Positions 26,895 through 36,331 of a stretch of DNA of 64,000 nt are shown in pieces. The position numbers and the translations under genes were made by a program. A model generated the notes under the pieces. It did no database searches, was not told the DNA's origin, and was given only the letters and a program-made list of their open reading frames with translations. Source of the DNA: DASXHZ01 sp036488085 (GTDB lineage Bacteria > Acidobacteriota > Thermoanaerobaculia > Gp7-AA8); the NCBI GenBank assembly GCA_036488085.1, contig DASXHZ010000008.1, forward strand, positions 56,607-120,606. The letters run 5' to 3'. The stretch's first letter is position 1. Each line of letters begins with the position of its first letter.

Positions 26895-27839
26895 GTGAGC
26901 GATCGCCGTGCCGCCATCGTTCCCCCGAATCACGATGGCGAACGCCTCGATCGCGCCCTTGCCGCGCTCTTCCCCGACCATTCGCGCAATGCCTTGTCGC
27001 GGTTGGTCGAGGAAGGTCATGTTCGTCTTGATACGAACGAAGTGGGAAAAACGTCGCACCGAGTCTCTGCGGGCCAGCGAATCGACGTCGAATTCCCGCC
27101 GCCTGCCCCCTCATCTCTCATTCCTGAAGACCTCCCCCTCAAGGTTTTGTGGGAGGACGCCGACCTCGCCGTCGTCGACAAACCGGCCGGCGTCGTCGTC
27201 CACCCAGCCGCCGGACATGCAAGCGGCACGCTCGTTAATGCCCTGCTCTTCCACGTCAAGGATCTCAGCGGGGTCGGCGGGGAGATCCGACCCGGCATCG
27301 TCCACCGTCTCGACAAGGAGACGAGTGGCGTGCTCGTCATCGCGAAAAACGATCTCTCCCACCGCACGCTTGCCGAGCAGTGGAACACCGAGCGGATCCG
27401 GAAGGAGTACCTCGCCCTCGTCTATGGCACACCCGATCCCGACCGCGGGAGCATCAACGCGCCGATAGGCCGCGATCCGCGCGACCGCAAGCGAATGACG
27501 GTCGTCAGCGGCGGACGCCACGCGATCACCGATTACGAGGTGGTCGAGCCGCTCCGCTACGTGTCGCTGCTGCGCTGCCGCCTCCGGACCGGCCGCACGC
27601 ACCAGATCCGCGTCCACATGAAGTACATCGGCCATCCGATCGTCGGAGATCCCGTCTACTCCGGCCCACAATGGCGCGGCATCCCCGACAAGCAGTTACA
27701 GAAGGCGCTCGGGTCGATGAAGCGGCAGGCGCTTCACGCAGCGCGGATCACCCTTCCGCACCCCCGAACGGGCGAGACGATGACGTTCGACAGTCCGTTA
27801 GCTGACGACTTGTCCGCTTTGCTCGTCGCCCTTCGCTGA
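26895..27839 (+). CDS. rluD: RluA/RluD-family rRNA pseudouridine synthase
   Basis: A 314-residue protein with an N-terminal S4 RNA-binding domain (about 15-75, GERLDRALAALFPDHSRNALSRLVEEGHV) and the RluA-type catalytic domain with HRLDKETSGVLVIAKN (catalytic Asp). RTGRTHQIRVHMKYIGHPIVGD is another conserved block. Family length and order fit RluD (23S rRNA helix 69), although RluC-like activity is possible. The start is GTG at 26895, probably leaderless. Confidence 0.9.
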   Translation: MSDRRAAIVPPNHDGERLDRALAALFPDHSRNALSRLVEEGHVRLDTNEVGKTSHRVSAGQRIDVEFPPPAPSSLIPEDLPLKVLWEDADLAVVDKPAGVVVHPAAGHASGTLVNALLFHVKDLSGVGGEIRPGIVHRLDKETSGVLVIAKNDLSHRTLAEQWNTERIRKEYLALVYGTPDPDRGSINAPIGRDPRDRKRMTVVSGGRHAITDYEVVEPLRYVSLLRCRLRTGRTHQIRVHMKYIGHPIVGDPVYSGPQWRGIPDKQLQKALGSMKRQALHAARITLPHPRTGETMTFDSPLADDLSALLVALR

Positions 27840-27865
27840 TCGGCCGTCGGGAAAAGCCGTCGCCG

Positions 27866-29275
27866 CTACAGCAACATCCCGGCGATCGTCGCGGTGAGGA
27901 AGTTCGCCAGCGTCCCGGCCATCATCGCCCTCAGGCCGAGCCGTGCGAGATCCCCGCGACGCGAGGGCGCCAACGAGCCGATCCCACCGATCTGAATGGC
28001 GATCGATGAGAAGTTCGCGAATCCACAGAGCGCGTACGTGGTGATCACGAAGCTGCGCGGCGAGAGGCTGCTGCCAACGCCCGGCTCCCCGAGCTTCGCA
28101 AAGGCGACGAACTCATTGAGCACCATGCGCGTGCCGAGGAGGTTGCCGACCGTGAGGCTGTCCTTCCACGCGACGCCCATCGCCCACGCGATCGGACGGA
28201 ACACCCACCCGAGCACGATGTCGAGCGACGCTGGGAACCACGTCCAGAAGGTGTGGACGTAACCGAACATGCCGTTCACCAGCGCTACGAGCGCGATGAA
28301 CGCGATCAGCATGCCGGCAACATTGAGCGAGAGATGCAACCCCTCGATCGCCCCCCGCCCCGCGGCGTCGATGATGTTGACGTCCTGCTTCGGGACGACG
28401 ACTTCGACGTCGCCGCCGGTCGCCGGCTTGCCGACTTCCGGGACGATGATCTTCGCCATCATGATGGCGCCCGGCGCGGTCATGATGACGGCGGTGAGGA
28501 GATGAATCACGTCGACCTTCGCCACGAGGACGTACGCCGCCATGATGCCGCCCGAAATGTGCGCCATGCCGGCGGTCATGATGGTCATGAGCTCCGACAT
28601 GGTCATGTCCGGCAGGAACGGCCGGATCGTCAGCGGCGCCTCGGTCTGTCCCATGAAGATCGACGCCGCCACGGACGTCGACTCGGCGCCGGACGCCCCC
28701 ATGAACCGCGACATGATCTTTGCGAAGGCACGCACCACGACCTGCATGACGCCCACGTAGTAGAGGATCGCGAAGATCGACGCGATGAAGATGATGGTCG
28801 GCAGCACCTGGCAGGCGAAAACGAATCCGATGTTCTTGTTCGCCTGATCGCCGAGCGGTCCGAAGACGAACTTCGATCCCTCACCGGTATAGCCGATGAG
28901 TTTATTGACGACCTCTTTCAGGTTCTCGAAGAGGTACGCCAGGAGGTTGAACGTCAGGAAGAGATAGAGCGCAAAGACGGCGAAGATCCCCCAGAGGATC
29001 CGGCGCACCTGCGGATCGATCCGCTTCGCGATCTGCACGACGACGATCAGCCCGAGGATGAAGATACCGGCGGCCCCCGCACGCGTCAGCGGCAGCGCGA
29101 TCGCCGTCATCGCACCGGCGATCAGATCGCCCTTGAGTACCGCGATCGCCACCAGGATCTGCAGGAGGAGTCCCCACCCCACCGTCCGCCAGCGGATCGC
29201 CCGTTTGTTGTTCGACAACGCGAACGCGATCCCCAGGATCACAACAAAACCGATCAGCGCCGACAAACGCTCCAT
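27866..29275 (-). CDS. Concentrative nucleoside transporter (NupC/CNT family)
   Basis: A 469-residue membrane protein with about ten hydrophobic segments, plus the CNT core motifs GQTEAPLTIRPFLPDMTMSELMTIMTAGMAHISGG and the C-terminal RSFVITTYALCGFANFSSIAIQIGG, which bind nucleoside and Na+ or H+. The ATG at 29275 has a purine-rich AAGGGG site upstream. It is divergent from purine nucleoside phosphorylase, 55 bases away, so import and breakdown of nucleosides are paired. An extended cytoplasmic loop near residue 300 (VGKPATGGDVEVVVPKQD) is not typical of NupC. Confidence 0.92.
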   Translation of the reverse strand: MERLSALIGFVVILGIAFALSNNKRAIRWRTVGWGLLLQILVAIAVLKGDLIAGAMTAIALPLTRAGAAGIFILGLIVVVQIAKRIDPQVRRILWGIFAVFALYLFLTFNLLAYLFENLKEVVNKLIGYTGEGSKFVFGPLGDQANKNIGFVFACQVLPTIIFIASIFAILYYVGVMQVVVRAFAKIMSRFMGASGAESTSVAASIFMGQTEAPLTIRPFLPDMTMSELMTIMTAGMAHISGGIMAAYVLVAKVDVIHLLTAVIMTAPGAIMMAKIIVPEVGKPATGGDVEVVVPKQDVNIIDAAGRGAIEGLHLSLNVAGMLIAFIALVALVNGMFGYVHTFWTWFPASLDIVLGWVFRPIAWAMGVAWKDSLTVGNLLGTRMVLNEFVAFAKLGEPGVGSSLSPRSFVITTYALCGFANFSSIAIQIGGIGSLAPSRRGDLARLGLRAMMAGTLANFLTATIAGMLL

Positions 29276-29314
29276 GCGTGTTCCCCTTTGTGCTCGGATT
29301 GACCGCGTGCAGGA

Positions 29315-29320
29315 TAAACT
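29315..29320 (+). promoter_or_regulatory. -10 box of the purine nucleoside phosphorylase gene
   Basis: TAAACT ends 10 bases before the ATG at 29331; no Shine-Dalgarno is visible. The leader would be only a few bases. Confidence 0.5.
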
Positions 29321-29330
29321 CCCGCCCGCC

Positions 29331-30146
29331 ATGATCCAAGCAATTGATGAAGCAGTCGCCTACGTCCGCTCGCGCTCGCAGCTCGTTCCCCGAGTGGGGA
29401 TGGTGCTTGGATCCGGCCTTGGCAATGTCGTCGACTCGATCGTCGCCGAAACGACCATTCCCTACGCCGACATCCCCGGCGCGAAGGCGTCAACCGTTTG
29501 GGGCCACTCCGGAAAACTGATCCTCGGTCACACCGCCAGCAAGGTCCCGGTCGCGGTCCTCAGCGGTCGTATGCACTTTTACGAAGGCCACGACATGCCG
29601 GAAGTGATGCTGCTGGCGCGGGTGGTCGCCCGCCTCGGCATCCAGACGCTGCTCGTCACGAACGCGGCCGGCGGGATCAACACGAGCTTTTCCGCAGGCG
29701 ACCTGATGCTGATCTCCGATCACATCAATCTCTCTGGCGTGAACCCATTGCGCGGACCGAACGCCGACGAGCTCGGGCCGCGCTTCCCCGACATGAGCGA
29801 GGCCTATCCCGCCCCGCTGCGCCAGATCGCGCGCGACGTCGCCGCGTCACAGGGACTGAAGCTGCAGGAAGGCGTCTATCTCTTCCTCTCCGGACCGACG
29901 TACGAGACCCCCGCCGAGATCCGGGCCTTCCGCGTCCTCGGCGCGGACGCCGTCGGCATGTCGACCGTCCCCGAGGTCATCGCCATGGCGCACATGAACA
30001 TCCCGGTGATCGGCATCTCCTGCATCACGAACATGGCCGCCGGCATCCTTCCGCAGAAGCTCACCCATCAGGAAGTGATGGACACGACCGCGCGCGTGCA
30101 GAAGGAGTTCACCGGTTTGGTGTTGGGAGTGCTCGATCGCCTGTAA
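29331..30146 (+). CDS. Purine nucleoside phosphorylase
   Basis: A 271-residue trimeric-type PNP. GMVLGSGLGNVVDSIV binds phosphate, VLSGRMHFYEGHDMPEVMLLARV is the family signature, and TNAAGGINTSFSAGDLMLISDHIN follows. GPTYETPAEIRAFRVLGADAVGMSTVPEV is the base-binding region. It cleaves inosine and guanosine to base and ribose 1-phosphate. It pairs with the divergent nucleoside transporter. An upstream extension of the frame to 29058 is antisense to that transporter and was rejected. Confidence 0.94.
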   Translation: MIQAIDEAVAYVRSRSQLVPRVGMVLGSGLGNVVDSIVAETTIPYADIPGAKASTVWGHSGKLILGHTASKVPVAVLSGRMHFYEGHDMPEVMLLARVVARLGIQTLLVTNAAGGINTSFSAGDLMLISDHINLSGVNPLRGPNADELGPRFPDMSEAYPAPLRQIARDVAASQGLKLQEGVYLFLSGPTYETPAEIRAFRVLGADAVGMSTVPEVIAMAHMNIPVIGISCITNMAAGILPQKLTHQEVMDTTARVQKEFTGLVLGVLDRL

Positions 30147-30149
30147 AAT
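30144..30149 (+). promoter_or_regulatory. -10 box of ftsE
   Basis: TAAAAT overlaps the end of the PNP gene (stop TAA) and ends 9 bases before the GTG start at 30159. No Shine-Dalgarno. It gives ftsEX a separate, nearly leaderless start. Confidence 0.55.
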
Positions 30150-30158
30150 AACTCCCGA

Positions 30159-30869
30159 GTGATTCACTTCTACCACGTCACGAAGCGCTTCGATCGCTAC
30201 TCCTCGGCGCTGCATGACGTCACGTTTCACATCGAGAAGGGGGAGTTCGTCTTCCTCACCGGCCCGAGCGGCGCGGGGAAGTCGACGTTGTTGAAGCTCA
30301 TCCTGCGGCAGATGAAGCCGACGGACGGACAGATTGTCGTCAACGGCCGCAACCTCAATGCGATGAAGCGATCACAGATCCCGCTCTTCCGGCGCGAGAT
30401 CGGGTTCGTCTTCCAGGACTTCAAGCTCATCGAGCGGATGACGGTGTTCGAGAACCTCGCGTTCATCCTGACCGTCCTGAACGTCCCCGGACGCGAGCAC
30501 AAGAAGCGTGCATACCAGGCACTTCGCGCGGTCGACCTTCATCACAAGCTCGGCGCCTATCCGCTGCAGCTCTCCGGCGGCGAGCAACAGCGCGTCGCGA
30601 TCGCACGAGCGCTGATCAACGAGCCGCTCGTGCTGATCGCCGACGAGCCGACGGGCAACCTCGATCCCGACCTGACGCGCGAGATCATGCAGATCTTCAC
30701 GAACGCGAACCTTCACGGATCGACCGTTCTGCTGGCGACACACGATCGCGACCTGATCCGCGACAGCGGACGCCGGACGATCACGCTCGAGGGCGGGCGG
30801 ATCGCGGACGAGAAGATGCCGACAGTCGAGCGCGCGCTGCGCAGCGAGGCGCTGTTTGGCATCGGTTAG
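30159..30869 (+). CDS. ftsE: Cell-division ABC transporter ATPase FtsE
   Basis: A 236-residue ABC ATPase with Walker A TGPSGAGKSTLLKLIL, signature LSGGEQQRVAIARAL, Walker B VLIADEPTGNLD and the H-loop TH. The N-terminus MIHFYHVTKRFD is typical of FtsE. It binds FtsX and links divisome function to peptidoglycan hydrolase activation at the septum. It overlaps ftsX by 14 bases, supporting the pair call over a generic LolD-like ATPase. Confidence 0.92.
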   Translation: MIHFYHVTKRFDRYSSALHDVTFHIEKGEFVFLTGPSGAGKSTLLKLILRQMKPTDGQIVVNGRNLNAMKRSQIPLFRREIGFVFQDFKLIERMTVFENLAFILTVLNVPGREHKKRAYQALRAVDLHHKLGAYPLQLSGGEQQRVAIARALINEPLVLIADEPTGNLDPDLTREIMQIFTNANLHGSTVLLATHDRDLIRDSGRRTITLEGGRIADEKMPTVERALRSEALFGIG

Positions 30870-31791
30870 CCTCCCGTCGAACGAGACTCCCTCCAATACC
30901 TTTTCCTGGTTCATCCGCGAGGCGCTCCGCCGCATCTGGGTGTCGAAACGAACGAGTTTCCTCGCCATCTCGATGATCGCGATCTCGCTCTTCATCCTCG
31001 GCGCATGCCTTCTCATCGCGGAGAACCTCGAGCGCGCCGTCGAGCGATGGCAAGGGAAGTCGCGCGCCACCGTCTATCTCGACGCCGAGGCCACGCCCGA
31101 TCAGATTCACGCCGTCGATGCGTTCCTCGCGCAACACCCCGATCTGCACAGCCGCCGCTTCATTACCCGCGACCAGGCGCTGGCGCGCTTCAAGTCGATG
31201 TTCACGAACCTGAACGACGTCGTCGACCAGCTCGACGAGAACCCCTTCCCCCCGTCGTTCGAGATCGACGTCCCGCCGCAGGCGATGCAGTCGCGCATGT
31301 TCCCGGACGAGATGGGCGCCTTGCGCAAGCTGCCCGGCGTCGACGACGTACAGTTCGACTGGCAGTGGCTCACGCGCCTCCGCCACGTCGTCGACATCGT
31401 CAATCTCGCCGGCCTGATCGCCGGAGGCATCCTCGCGATCGCCGCCGCATTCACGATTGCAAACGTCATCCGCCTCACGATGCTGACGTACCGCGAAGAG
31501 ATCGAGATCATGCGCCTCGTCGGCGCGACGGAGCGGATCATCCGCGGCCCGTTCCTGCTCGAAGGCATCATCCAGGGAACCGTCGGCGGCGCCGTCGCTG
31601 TCGGCCTCCTCTTCGGATCTTTCGTCCTAGCCCGCCGCGCGATCGCCGTCCCGCAGTCGCTCGTCTGGAGCTTCCTCCTCTCCGGCTTCCTGACCTGGCA
31701 GAAGATCGCCGCCCTCATCGCAGGCGGCACGCTCGCGGGATGGATCGGAAGCTGGCTGTCGGTGCGCGAGCGCGTGACCGAAGAAGCGTGA
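30856..31791 (+). CDS. ftsX: Cell-division ABC permease FtsX
   Basis: A 311-residue permease. There is a short cytoplasmic N-terminus, a first membrane span (LAISMIAISLFILGACLLIA) and a periplasmic domain of about 130 residues (SRATVYLDAEATPDQIHAVDAFL...). Three C-terminal spans include the LAGLIAGGILAIAAAFTIANV and RLVGATERIIRGPFLLEGI segments. This is the FtsX layout. The start is TTG at 30856, within the end of ftsE; a later start is possible but would shorten the cytoplasmic tail. Confidence 0.92.
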   Translation: MASVSLPSNETPSNTFSWFIREALRRIWVSKRTSFLAISMIAISLFILGACLLIAENLERAVERWQGKSRATVYLDAEATPDQIHAVDAFLAQHPDLHSRRFITRDQALARFKSMFTNLNDVVDQLDENPFPPSFEIDVPPQAMQSRMFPDEMGALRKLPGVDDVQFDWQWLTRLRHVVDIVNLAGLIAGGILAIAAAFTIANVIRLTMLTYREEIEIMRLVGATERIIRGPFLLEGIIQGTVGGAVAVGLLFGSFVLARRAIAVPQSLVWSFLLSGFLTWQKIAALIAGGTLAGWIGSWLSVRERVTEEA

Positions 31792-31796
31792 GGCGA

Positions 31797-31802
31797 TAGC
31801 AT
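31797..31802 (+). promoter_or_regulatory. -10 box of the formiminotransferase gene
   Basis: TAGCAT lies just past the ftsX stop and ends 8 bases before the ATG at 31811; no Shine-Dalgarno. Confidence 0.55.
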
Positions 31803-31810
31803 CGCCGCGC

Positions 31811-33481
31811 ATGAAGCTCGTCGAGTGCGTTCCCAACATCTCCGAAGGCCGGCGGCCCGAGATTTATGAAACCGTGGCGAAAGCGGCGGCATCGGTCAGC
31901 GGTGTGACGTTGTTGAATGTCGATCCTGGCGCGGACACGAACCGCACCGTAATCACGTTCGTCGGCGAGCCGGATGCGGTGCTCGAGGCGGCGTACCGTC
32001 TCATCGCGAAGGGCGTTGAGCTGATCGACATGTCGACGCATCGGGGGGCCCATCCGCGCATCGGCGCCGTCGACGTAGTGCCGTTCGTTCCCGTCTCCGA
32101 CATGACGATGGATGAATGCGCGGACCTCGCCCGCCGCCTCGGCGAGCGCGTCGGCAGTGAGCTGAAGATTCCTGTCTATCTGTACGAGTTCGCCGCGAGC
32201 GCACCGCATCGCCGCAATCTCGCCGACATCCGCGAGGGCGAGTATGAGGGGCTGAAGCAGAAGATCACGCACAACGACTGGCGCCCCGACTTCGGCCCGG
32301 GCGACTTCATCGCGAAGTGCGGCGCGACCGTGATCGGCGCGCGCAAGTTCCTCGTCGCCTACAACGTGAACCTCAACACGCTCGACAAACGGCTCGCGAC
32401 GCGTGTCGCGTTCGACATCCGCGAACGCGGCCGCATGAAACGCGACGACGAAGGAAATCCCCTGACCGATGCGAAGGGCGATCCGATCTGGGAGCCGGGT
32501 CTGCTCAAGTCGGTGAAGGCGGTCGGCTGGGTGATCCCGGAGTTCGGCACCGCGCAGGTTTCGATCAATCTCACCGATCTCGACGTCACGCCGCTGCACC
32601 TCGCATTCGACACCTGCGACGAGCGCGCACGCGAGCGCGGGCTCCGCGTCACCGGATCGGAGATCGTCGGGCTCGTTCCGCTCAACGTGCTGCTCGAAGC
32701 AGGCCGTCACTATCTCGCGAAGATGGGGCGGCCCACGGGCGTTCCGGAATCGGCGATCGTTCAGATGGCGATCCGCACGCTTGGACTCTCCGAGGTGAAG
32801 GAGTTCGATCCCAAGGAACGGGTGATCGAGTATCGGTTGGCGCAGCAGGCGCGGCTCGCATCAATGACGCTGCGCGAATTCTCCGACGAGCTGTCGAGCG
32901 AGTCGCCTGCACCGGGCGGCGGTTCGGTGAGCGCTCTCGCCGCGTCACTCGGCGCCGCGCTGGCGTCGATGGTCGCGGTCCTCTCGCACACGAAGAAAGG
33001 CTTCGAATCGAAACAGCCCGATCTCGACCGCATCGCGGTGCGCGGGCAGCAGTTGAAAGACGCACTCCTCGCCGCCGTCGACGCCGACACGGCGGCGTTC
33101 GATCGTCTGCTCGACGCGATGCGGATGCCGAAAGACCATCCATCGCGCGACGCCGCCCTCGCCGACGCCACGGTTCACGCCGCCGAAGTTCCGCTCGGCG
33201 TGCTCGAAAAGTGTCCGGAAGTGATCGAGCTCTGTCGCGAGATCGCACGCATCGGTCTGCAGGCGTCGCTCTCCGACGCCGGAGTCGGCGCGCAAGTCGC
33301 GCGAGCCGGAGCAGCCGGCGCCTACCAAAACGTTTGCATCAATCTCGCGAGCGTGAACGATCCCCGCAAGCCCGATCTACTCGCGCGCGCGGACGCCGCA
33401 TGGGCACGCGCGCGGGAGCTGCACGGCGCAGCGGAGAACGAGATCCTCGTGAAATTGCGCAACGGTGCGGCGAGCTCATGA
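31811..33481 (+). CDS. ftcD: Fused glutamate formimidoyltransferase / formimidoyl-THF cyclodeaminase
   Basis: A 556-residue bifunctional protein. The formiminotransferase part spans about residues 1-335 and has the catalytic His region THRGAHPRIGAVDVVPFVPV (H81). A linker (VKEFDPKERVIEYRL) is followed by the all-helical cyclodeaminase domain from about residue 350 (LREFSDELSSESPAPGGGSVSALAASLGAALASMV). It moves the formimino group from histidine breakdown to tetrahydrofolate and closes it to 5,10-methenyl-THF. The fusion is like that of animals and several bacterial groups. No hut genes are in view. Confidence 0.93.
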   Translation: MKLVECVPNISEGRRPEIYETVAKAAASVSGVTLLNVDPGADTNRTVITFVGEPDAVLEAAYRLIAKGVELIDMSTHRGAHPRIGAVDVVPFVPVSDMTMDECADLARRLGERVGSELKIPVYLYEFAASAPHRRNLADIREGEYEGLKQKITHNDWRPDFGPGDFIAKCGATVIGARKFLVAYNVNLNTLDKRLATRVAFDIRERGRMKRDDEGNPLTDAKGDPIWEPGLLKSVKAVGWVIPEFGTAQVSINLTDLDVTPLHLAFDTCDERARERGLRVTGSEIVGLVPLNVLLEAGRHYLAKMGRPTGVPESAIVQMAIRTLGLSEVKEFDPKERVIEYRLAQQARLASMTLREFSDELSSESPAPGGGSVSALAASLGAALASMVAVLSHTKKGFESKQPDLDRIAVRGQQLKDALLAAVDADTAAFDRLLDAMRMPKDHPSRDAALADATVHAAEVPLGVLEKCPEVIELCREIARIGLQASLSDAGVGAQVARAGAAGAYQNVCINLASVNDPRKPDLLARADAAWARARELHGAAENEILVKLRNGAASS

Positions 33482-33489
33482 TTCACGAC

Positions 33490-33550
33490 GGAGGCACAGA
33501 GTCACTGAAATTAGAAACAATCTCTGAGCCCTCTGAGTCTCTGTGGTGAG
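33490..33550. repeat. Imperfect inverted CACAGAG/CTCTGTG repeat
   Basis: The intergenic stretch after ftcD has arms CACAGAG (33495-33501) and CTCTGTG (33539-33545), with further CTCTGAG units between. Such intergenic CTCTGTG-type repeats are seen in many environmental genomes. Here it may act as a hairpin between the convergent ftcD and hemL. Confidence 0.5.
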
Positions 33551-33555
33551 CAGGT

Positions 33556-34845
33556 CTATTTCTCAAACTCCCAAGCCACCTTCTTCAGCGCGCGGTCCGC
33601 GCGCTCAATGAGTTGAAGGATCTCTTTCTTGGCGTGGGCGGCGGAGAAGAACGCTGACTCGAGTTGCGACGGAGGAAGGTAGACCCCCTCGCCGAGCATC
33701 AGGTGAAAGAAGCGGGCGAACTTCTCACGATTGCTCTTGTTCGCCGACTCGAAGTCGTAGACCGGACCTTCAGTGAAGAAGAGCGTCCACATCGAGCCGA
33801 CGCGATGGAACGTAATCGGGACGCCGTGCTTCTCGGCGGCGGCACGCAATCCGGTCTCGAACTCGGCGCTGCGCTCTTCGAGATCGGCGTAGATCGAAGA
33901 GTTCTTGAGAACACTCAACGTCGCACGGCCGGCGGAGACGGCAACCGGATTCCCCGACAGCGTTCCCGCCTGATACATCGGGCCGAGCGGCGAGACGAGC
34001 TCCATCAGCTTCTTCTTTCCGCCGTACGCGCCGATCGGCATCCCGCCGCCGATGATTTTGCCGAGCGTCGTGATGTCGGGCGTGATGCCGAAGCGGTGCT
34101 GCGCCCCGCCGTATGCGACGCGGAATCCGGTCATCACTTCATCGAAGATCAGCAGCGCGCCGGCAGCGTCGCACGCATCGCGGAGACCCTGAAGAAAACC
34201 GTCGCGCGGCGGAATGCAGCCCATGTTGCCGGCGACCGGTTCGACGATGACCGCCGCCACCTCGTCGTCCAGCGCGTTCATGACCGCGTCGACGTCGTTA
34301 TACGGGACGCTGATCGTCAGCTCCGTCACTTCCTTCGGCACGCCGGCCGAGTCGGGGACGTTGAACGTCGCACTGCCGCTCCCCGCCTTGACGAGAAGCG
34401 CGTCGACATGGCCGTGATAGCCACCATCGAACTTGATGATCTTCTTCCGCCCCGTCGCCGCCCTTGCCAGCCGAAGCGCACTCATGGTCGCCTCGGTGCC
34501 GGAGTTGACGAGCCGCACCATCTCGATCGACGGCATCGCTGCAACGATCATCTCGGCGAGCTCGATCTCGCCGACCGTCGGCGCACCGAAGGAGAAGCCT
34601 TTCGTCGCCGCCTTCTTCACCGCTTCGACGACGTACCGGTGGCCGTGGCCGAGGATCATCGGCCCCCATGAGCCGACGCAGTCGATGTACTGCAGGTTGT
34701 CAGCGTCGAACACGCGCGAGCCCTGCGCCTGCTCGATGAACGGCGGGGTTCCACCGACCCCGCGAAACGCGCGCACCGGCGAATTCACACCGCCGGGGAT
34801 CACTTCCTGCGCGCGCTGAAAGAGAGCGTCTGACTGTTTCCCCAT
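33556..34845 (-). CDS. hemL: Glutamate-1-semialdehyde 2,1-aminomutase
   Basis: A 429-residue class-III PLP aminotransferase-fold enzyme. The N-terminal PGGVNSPVRAFRGVGGTPPFI and FDGGYHGHVDALLVKAGSG are HemL signatures, and the PLP Lys is in TTLGKIIGGGMPIGAYGG. It makes 5-aminolevulinate in the C5 haem pathway. ATG at 34845 was chosen because a TAAAAT box lies 10 bases upstream and it matches the usual MGKQSDALFQRAQ-type start. The longer frame to 34893 runs through a repeat. Confidence 0.96.
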   Translation of the reverse strand: MGKQSDALFQRAQEVIPGGVNSPVRAFRGVGGTPPFIEQAQGSRVFDADNLQYIDCVGSWGPMILGHGHRYVVEAVKKAATKGFSFGAPTVGEIELAEMIVAAMPSIEMVRLVNSGTEATMSALRLARAATGRKKIIKFDGGYHGHVDALLVKAGSGSATFNVPDSAGVPKEVTELTISVPYNDVDAVMNALDDEVAAVIVEPVAGNMGCIPPRDGFLQGLRDACDAAGALLIFDEVMTGFRVAYGGAQHRFGITPDITTLGKIIGGGMPIGAYGGKKKLMELVSPLGPMYQAGTLSGNPVAVSAGRATLSVLKNSSIYADLEERSAEFETGLRAAAEKHGVPITFHRVGSMWTLFFTEGPVYDFESANKSNREKFARFFHLMLGEGVYLPPSQLESAFFSAAHAKKEILQLIERADRALKKVAWEFEK

Positions 34846-34855
34846 AGAGGCGCGG

Positions 34856-34861
34856 ATTTTA
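34856..34861 (-). promoter_or_regulatory. -10 box of hemL
   Basis: On the minus strand TAAAAT ends 10 bases before the ATG at 34845, without a Shine-Dalgarno site. Confidence 0.55.
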
Positions 34862-34921
34862 CCGTCATCCGTCATCGGTGATCCGTCATGCACCTCGGGT
34901 GACGGATGACGGATGAGGCGG
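34862..34921. repeat. ATCCGTCATC-type tandem/inverted repeat
   Basis: Two tandem CATCCGTCA-like units on one side and their complements (TGACGGATG) on the other form nested hairpins between the sugar-transferase stop and hemL. They probably end or slow transcription from the upstream unit; there is no T tract. Confidence 0.55.
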
Positions 34922-36331
34922 TCAGTACGCGTTCTCGTGCCGCAGGCCGTGCAGGAGCGTCATGAAGAGGATCTTGACGTCGAGGCCTAGCGACCAGTTC
35001 TCGATGTAGTAGAGGTCGTGCTCGATGCGCATCCGCACCGACGTATTGCCGCGCCAGCCGTGCACCTGCGCCCATCCCGTCATCCCGGCGCGGACCTTAT
35101 GGCGGAGCATGTAGTGCGGGAACTCGGCGCGGAACTGTTCGACAAATTGCGGCCGCTCGGGACGCGGACCGACCACGCTCATGTCGCCGACCAGCACGTT
35201 CCAGAGCTGCGGCAACTCGTCGAGCGACCACGCGCGGATGATCCGTCCGACTCTCGTTCGCCGCGGATCGTCTTTCTCGGCCCACACTGCGCCGGACTGC
35301 GTCTCCGCGCCGACGCGCATGGAGCGGAACTTCACGATCTCGAACGGCTTTCCGTCGAGTCCCATCCGCACTTGCCGATAGAAGATCGGACCGCGATCCT
35401 CCAGCCAGATCGCGATCACGACCGCGATCATCACCGGGGAGAAGACGATCAGGATGGCCATCGCCACGATGAGGTCGAACGCGCGCTTGATGAAACGGCT
35501 CCATCCTTCGAGCGGCGTCTCGGAGAGGTTGATCGTCGGGAGGCCGTCGATGTCTTCGACACGCGCGCGCAGCACCATGAACTGCAGCAGGTCGGGAACG
35601 ACATGAATCGAGACGATGACGCGCGTCAGCCGGTCGAGGAGAGCCATCATGGCCTTCGAAGAGGCATGCGGCAGCGCCACGAAGACATGGTCGATCTCGT
35701 TCTTCTCGATGATCTCCTCGGCATCGTCGATCGACCCGAGGCATGGGAGGCCTTCGAGCGACGACTCGTCGCCGTTGCGGAGATAGCCGGCGATGCGGAA
35801 CCCGAGCTCGTCGTGATGCGCGCGCATCCGTTCGACGACGGCCCGCGCCAGATCGCCGCTCCCGGCAATCAGGACGCGGTCAAGCCCCTGCCCTTCTCGA
35901 TGCCTTCGCTCCACGATCGCGCGGAGCAGCGTCCGGCCCGTAATCACGAAGAGGACCGCACACAGCATGAAGATGCCAAGGGTCGCGCGCGAGTAGAGGA
36001 CGTCAGGGTTGCCGGGACGGACCCATAGGAGGACACCAGACAGAACGACGGTCGCCACGATCGAGCCGATCGCCACCCCCACCCACTCCTCGGTGCGCCC
36101 GCGCGTGGTCCGCATCCGATACAGCCCTTGCACCGCGAACGCGAGCGGAAAGACGACGGTGATGATCGGCATCAGCTCGAGGTACAGGCCGAGTTGCTGC
36201 TGCCCTTTGGTCACCGGGATGATCTGGAGCTGAAAGCGGAGCACCCACGCGAAGAGGATCGCGAGGTTCGACGCCACGGCGTCGTTGATCAGGTAGACCG
36301 ACGCGAGCGCGCGGTGCTTCTGTTCGATCAT
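34922..36331 (-). CDS. Undecaprenyl-phosphate sugar phosphotransferase (WcaJ/exopolysaccharide type)
   Basis: A 469-residue polyprenyl-phosphate hexose-1-phosphate transferase. Four N-terminal membrane spans are followed by a Rossmann-like domain (RVLIAGSGDLARAVVERM). The C-terminal catalytic half has KRAFDLIVAMAILIVFSPVMI, RGPIFYRQVRMG, KFRSMRVGAE and SLDELPQLWNVLVGDMSVVGPRPE. It starts glycan units by adding hexose-1-P to undecaprenyl phosphate. No such starter enzyme is in the truB-rpsO island, so it may serve that island or a separate polymer. ATG overlaps the GT4 stop by 4 bases. Confidence 0.93.
   Translation of the reverse strand: MIEQKHRALASVYLINDAVASNLAILFAWVLRFQLQIIPVTKGQQQLGLYLELMPIITVVFPLAFAVQGLYRMRTTRGRTEEWVGVAIGSIVATVVLSGVLLWVRPGNPDVLYSRATLGIFMLCAVLFVITGRTLLRAIVERRHREGQGLDRVLIAGSGDLARAVVERMRAHHDELGFRIAGYLRNGDESSLEGLPCLGSIDDAEEIIEKNEIDHVFVALPHASSKAMMALLDRLTRVIVSIHVVPDLLQFMVLRARVEDIDGLPTINLSETPLEGWSRFIKRAFDLIVAMAILIVFSPVMIAVVIAIWLEDRGPIFYRQVRMGLDGKPFEIVKFRSMRVGAETQSGAVWAEKDDPRRTRVGRIIRAWSLDELPQLWNVLVGDMSVVGPRPERPQFVEQFRAEFPHYMLRHKVRAGMTGWAQVHGWRGNTSVRMRIEHDLYYIENWSLGLDVKILFMTLLHGLRHENAY

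Noticed and set aside
29058..29330. N-terminal extension of the PNP gene
   Set aside because: It is antisense to the nucleoside transporter; PNP homology starts at 29331.
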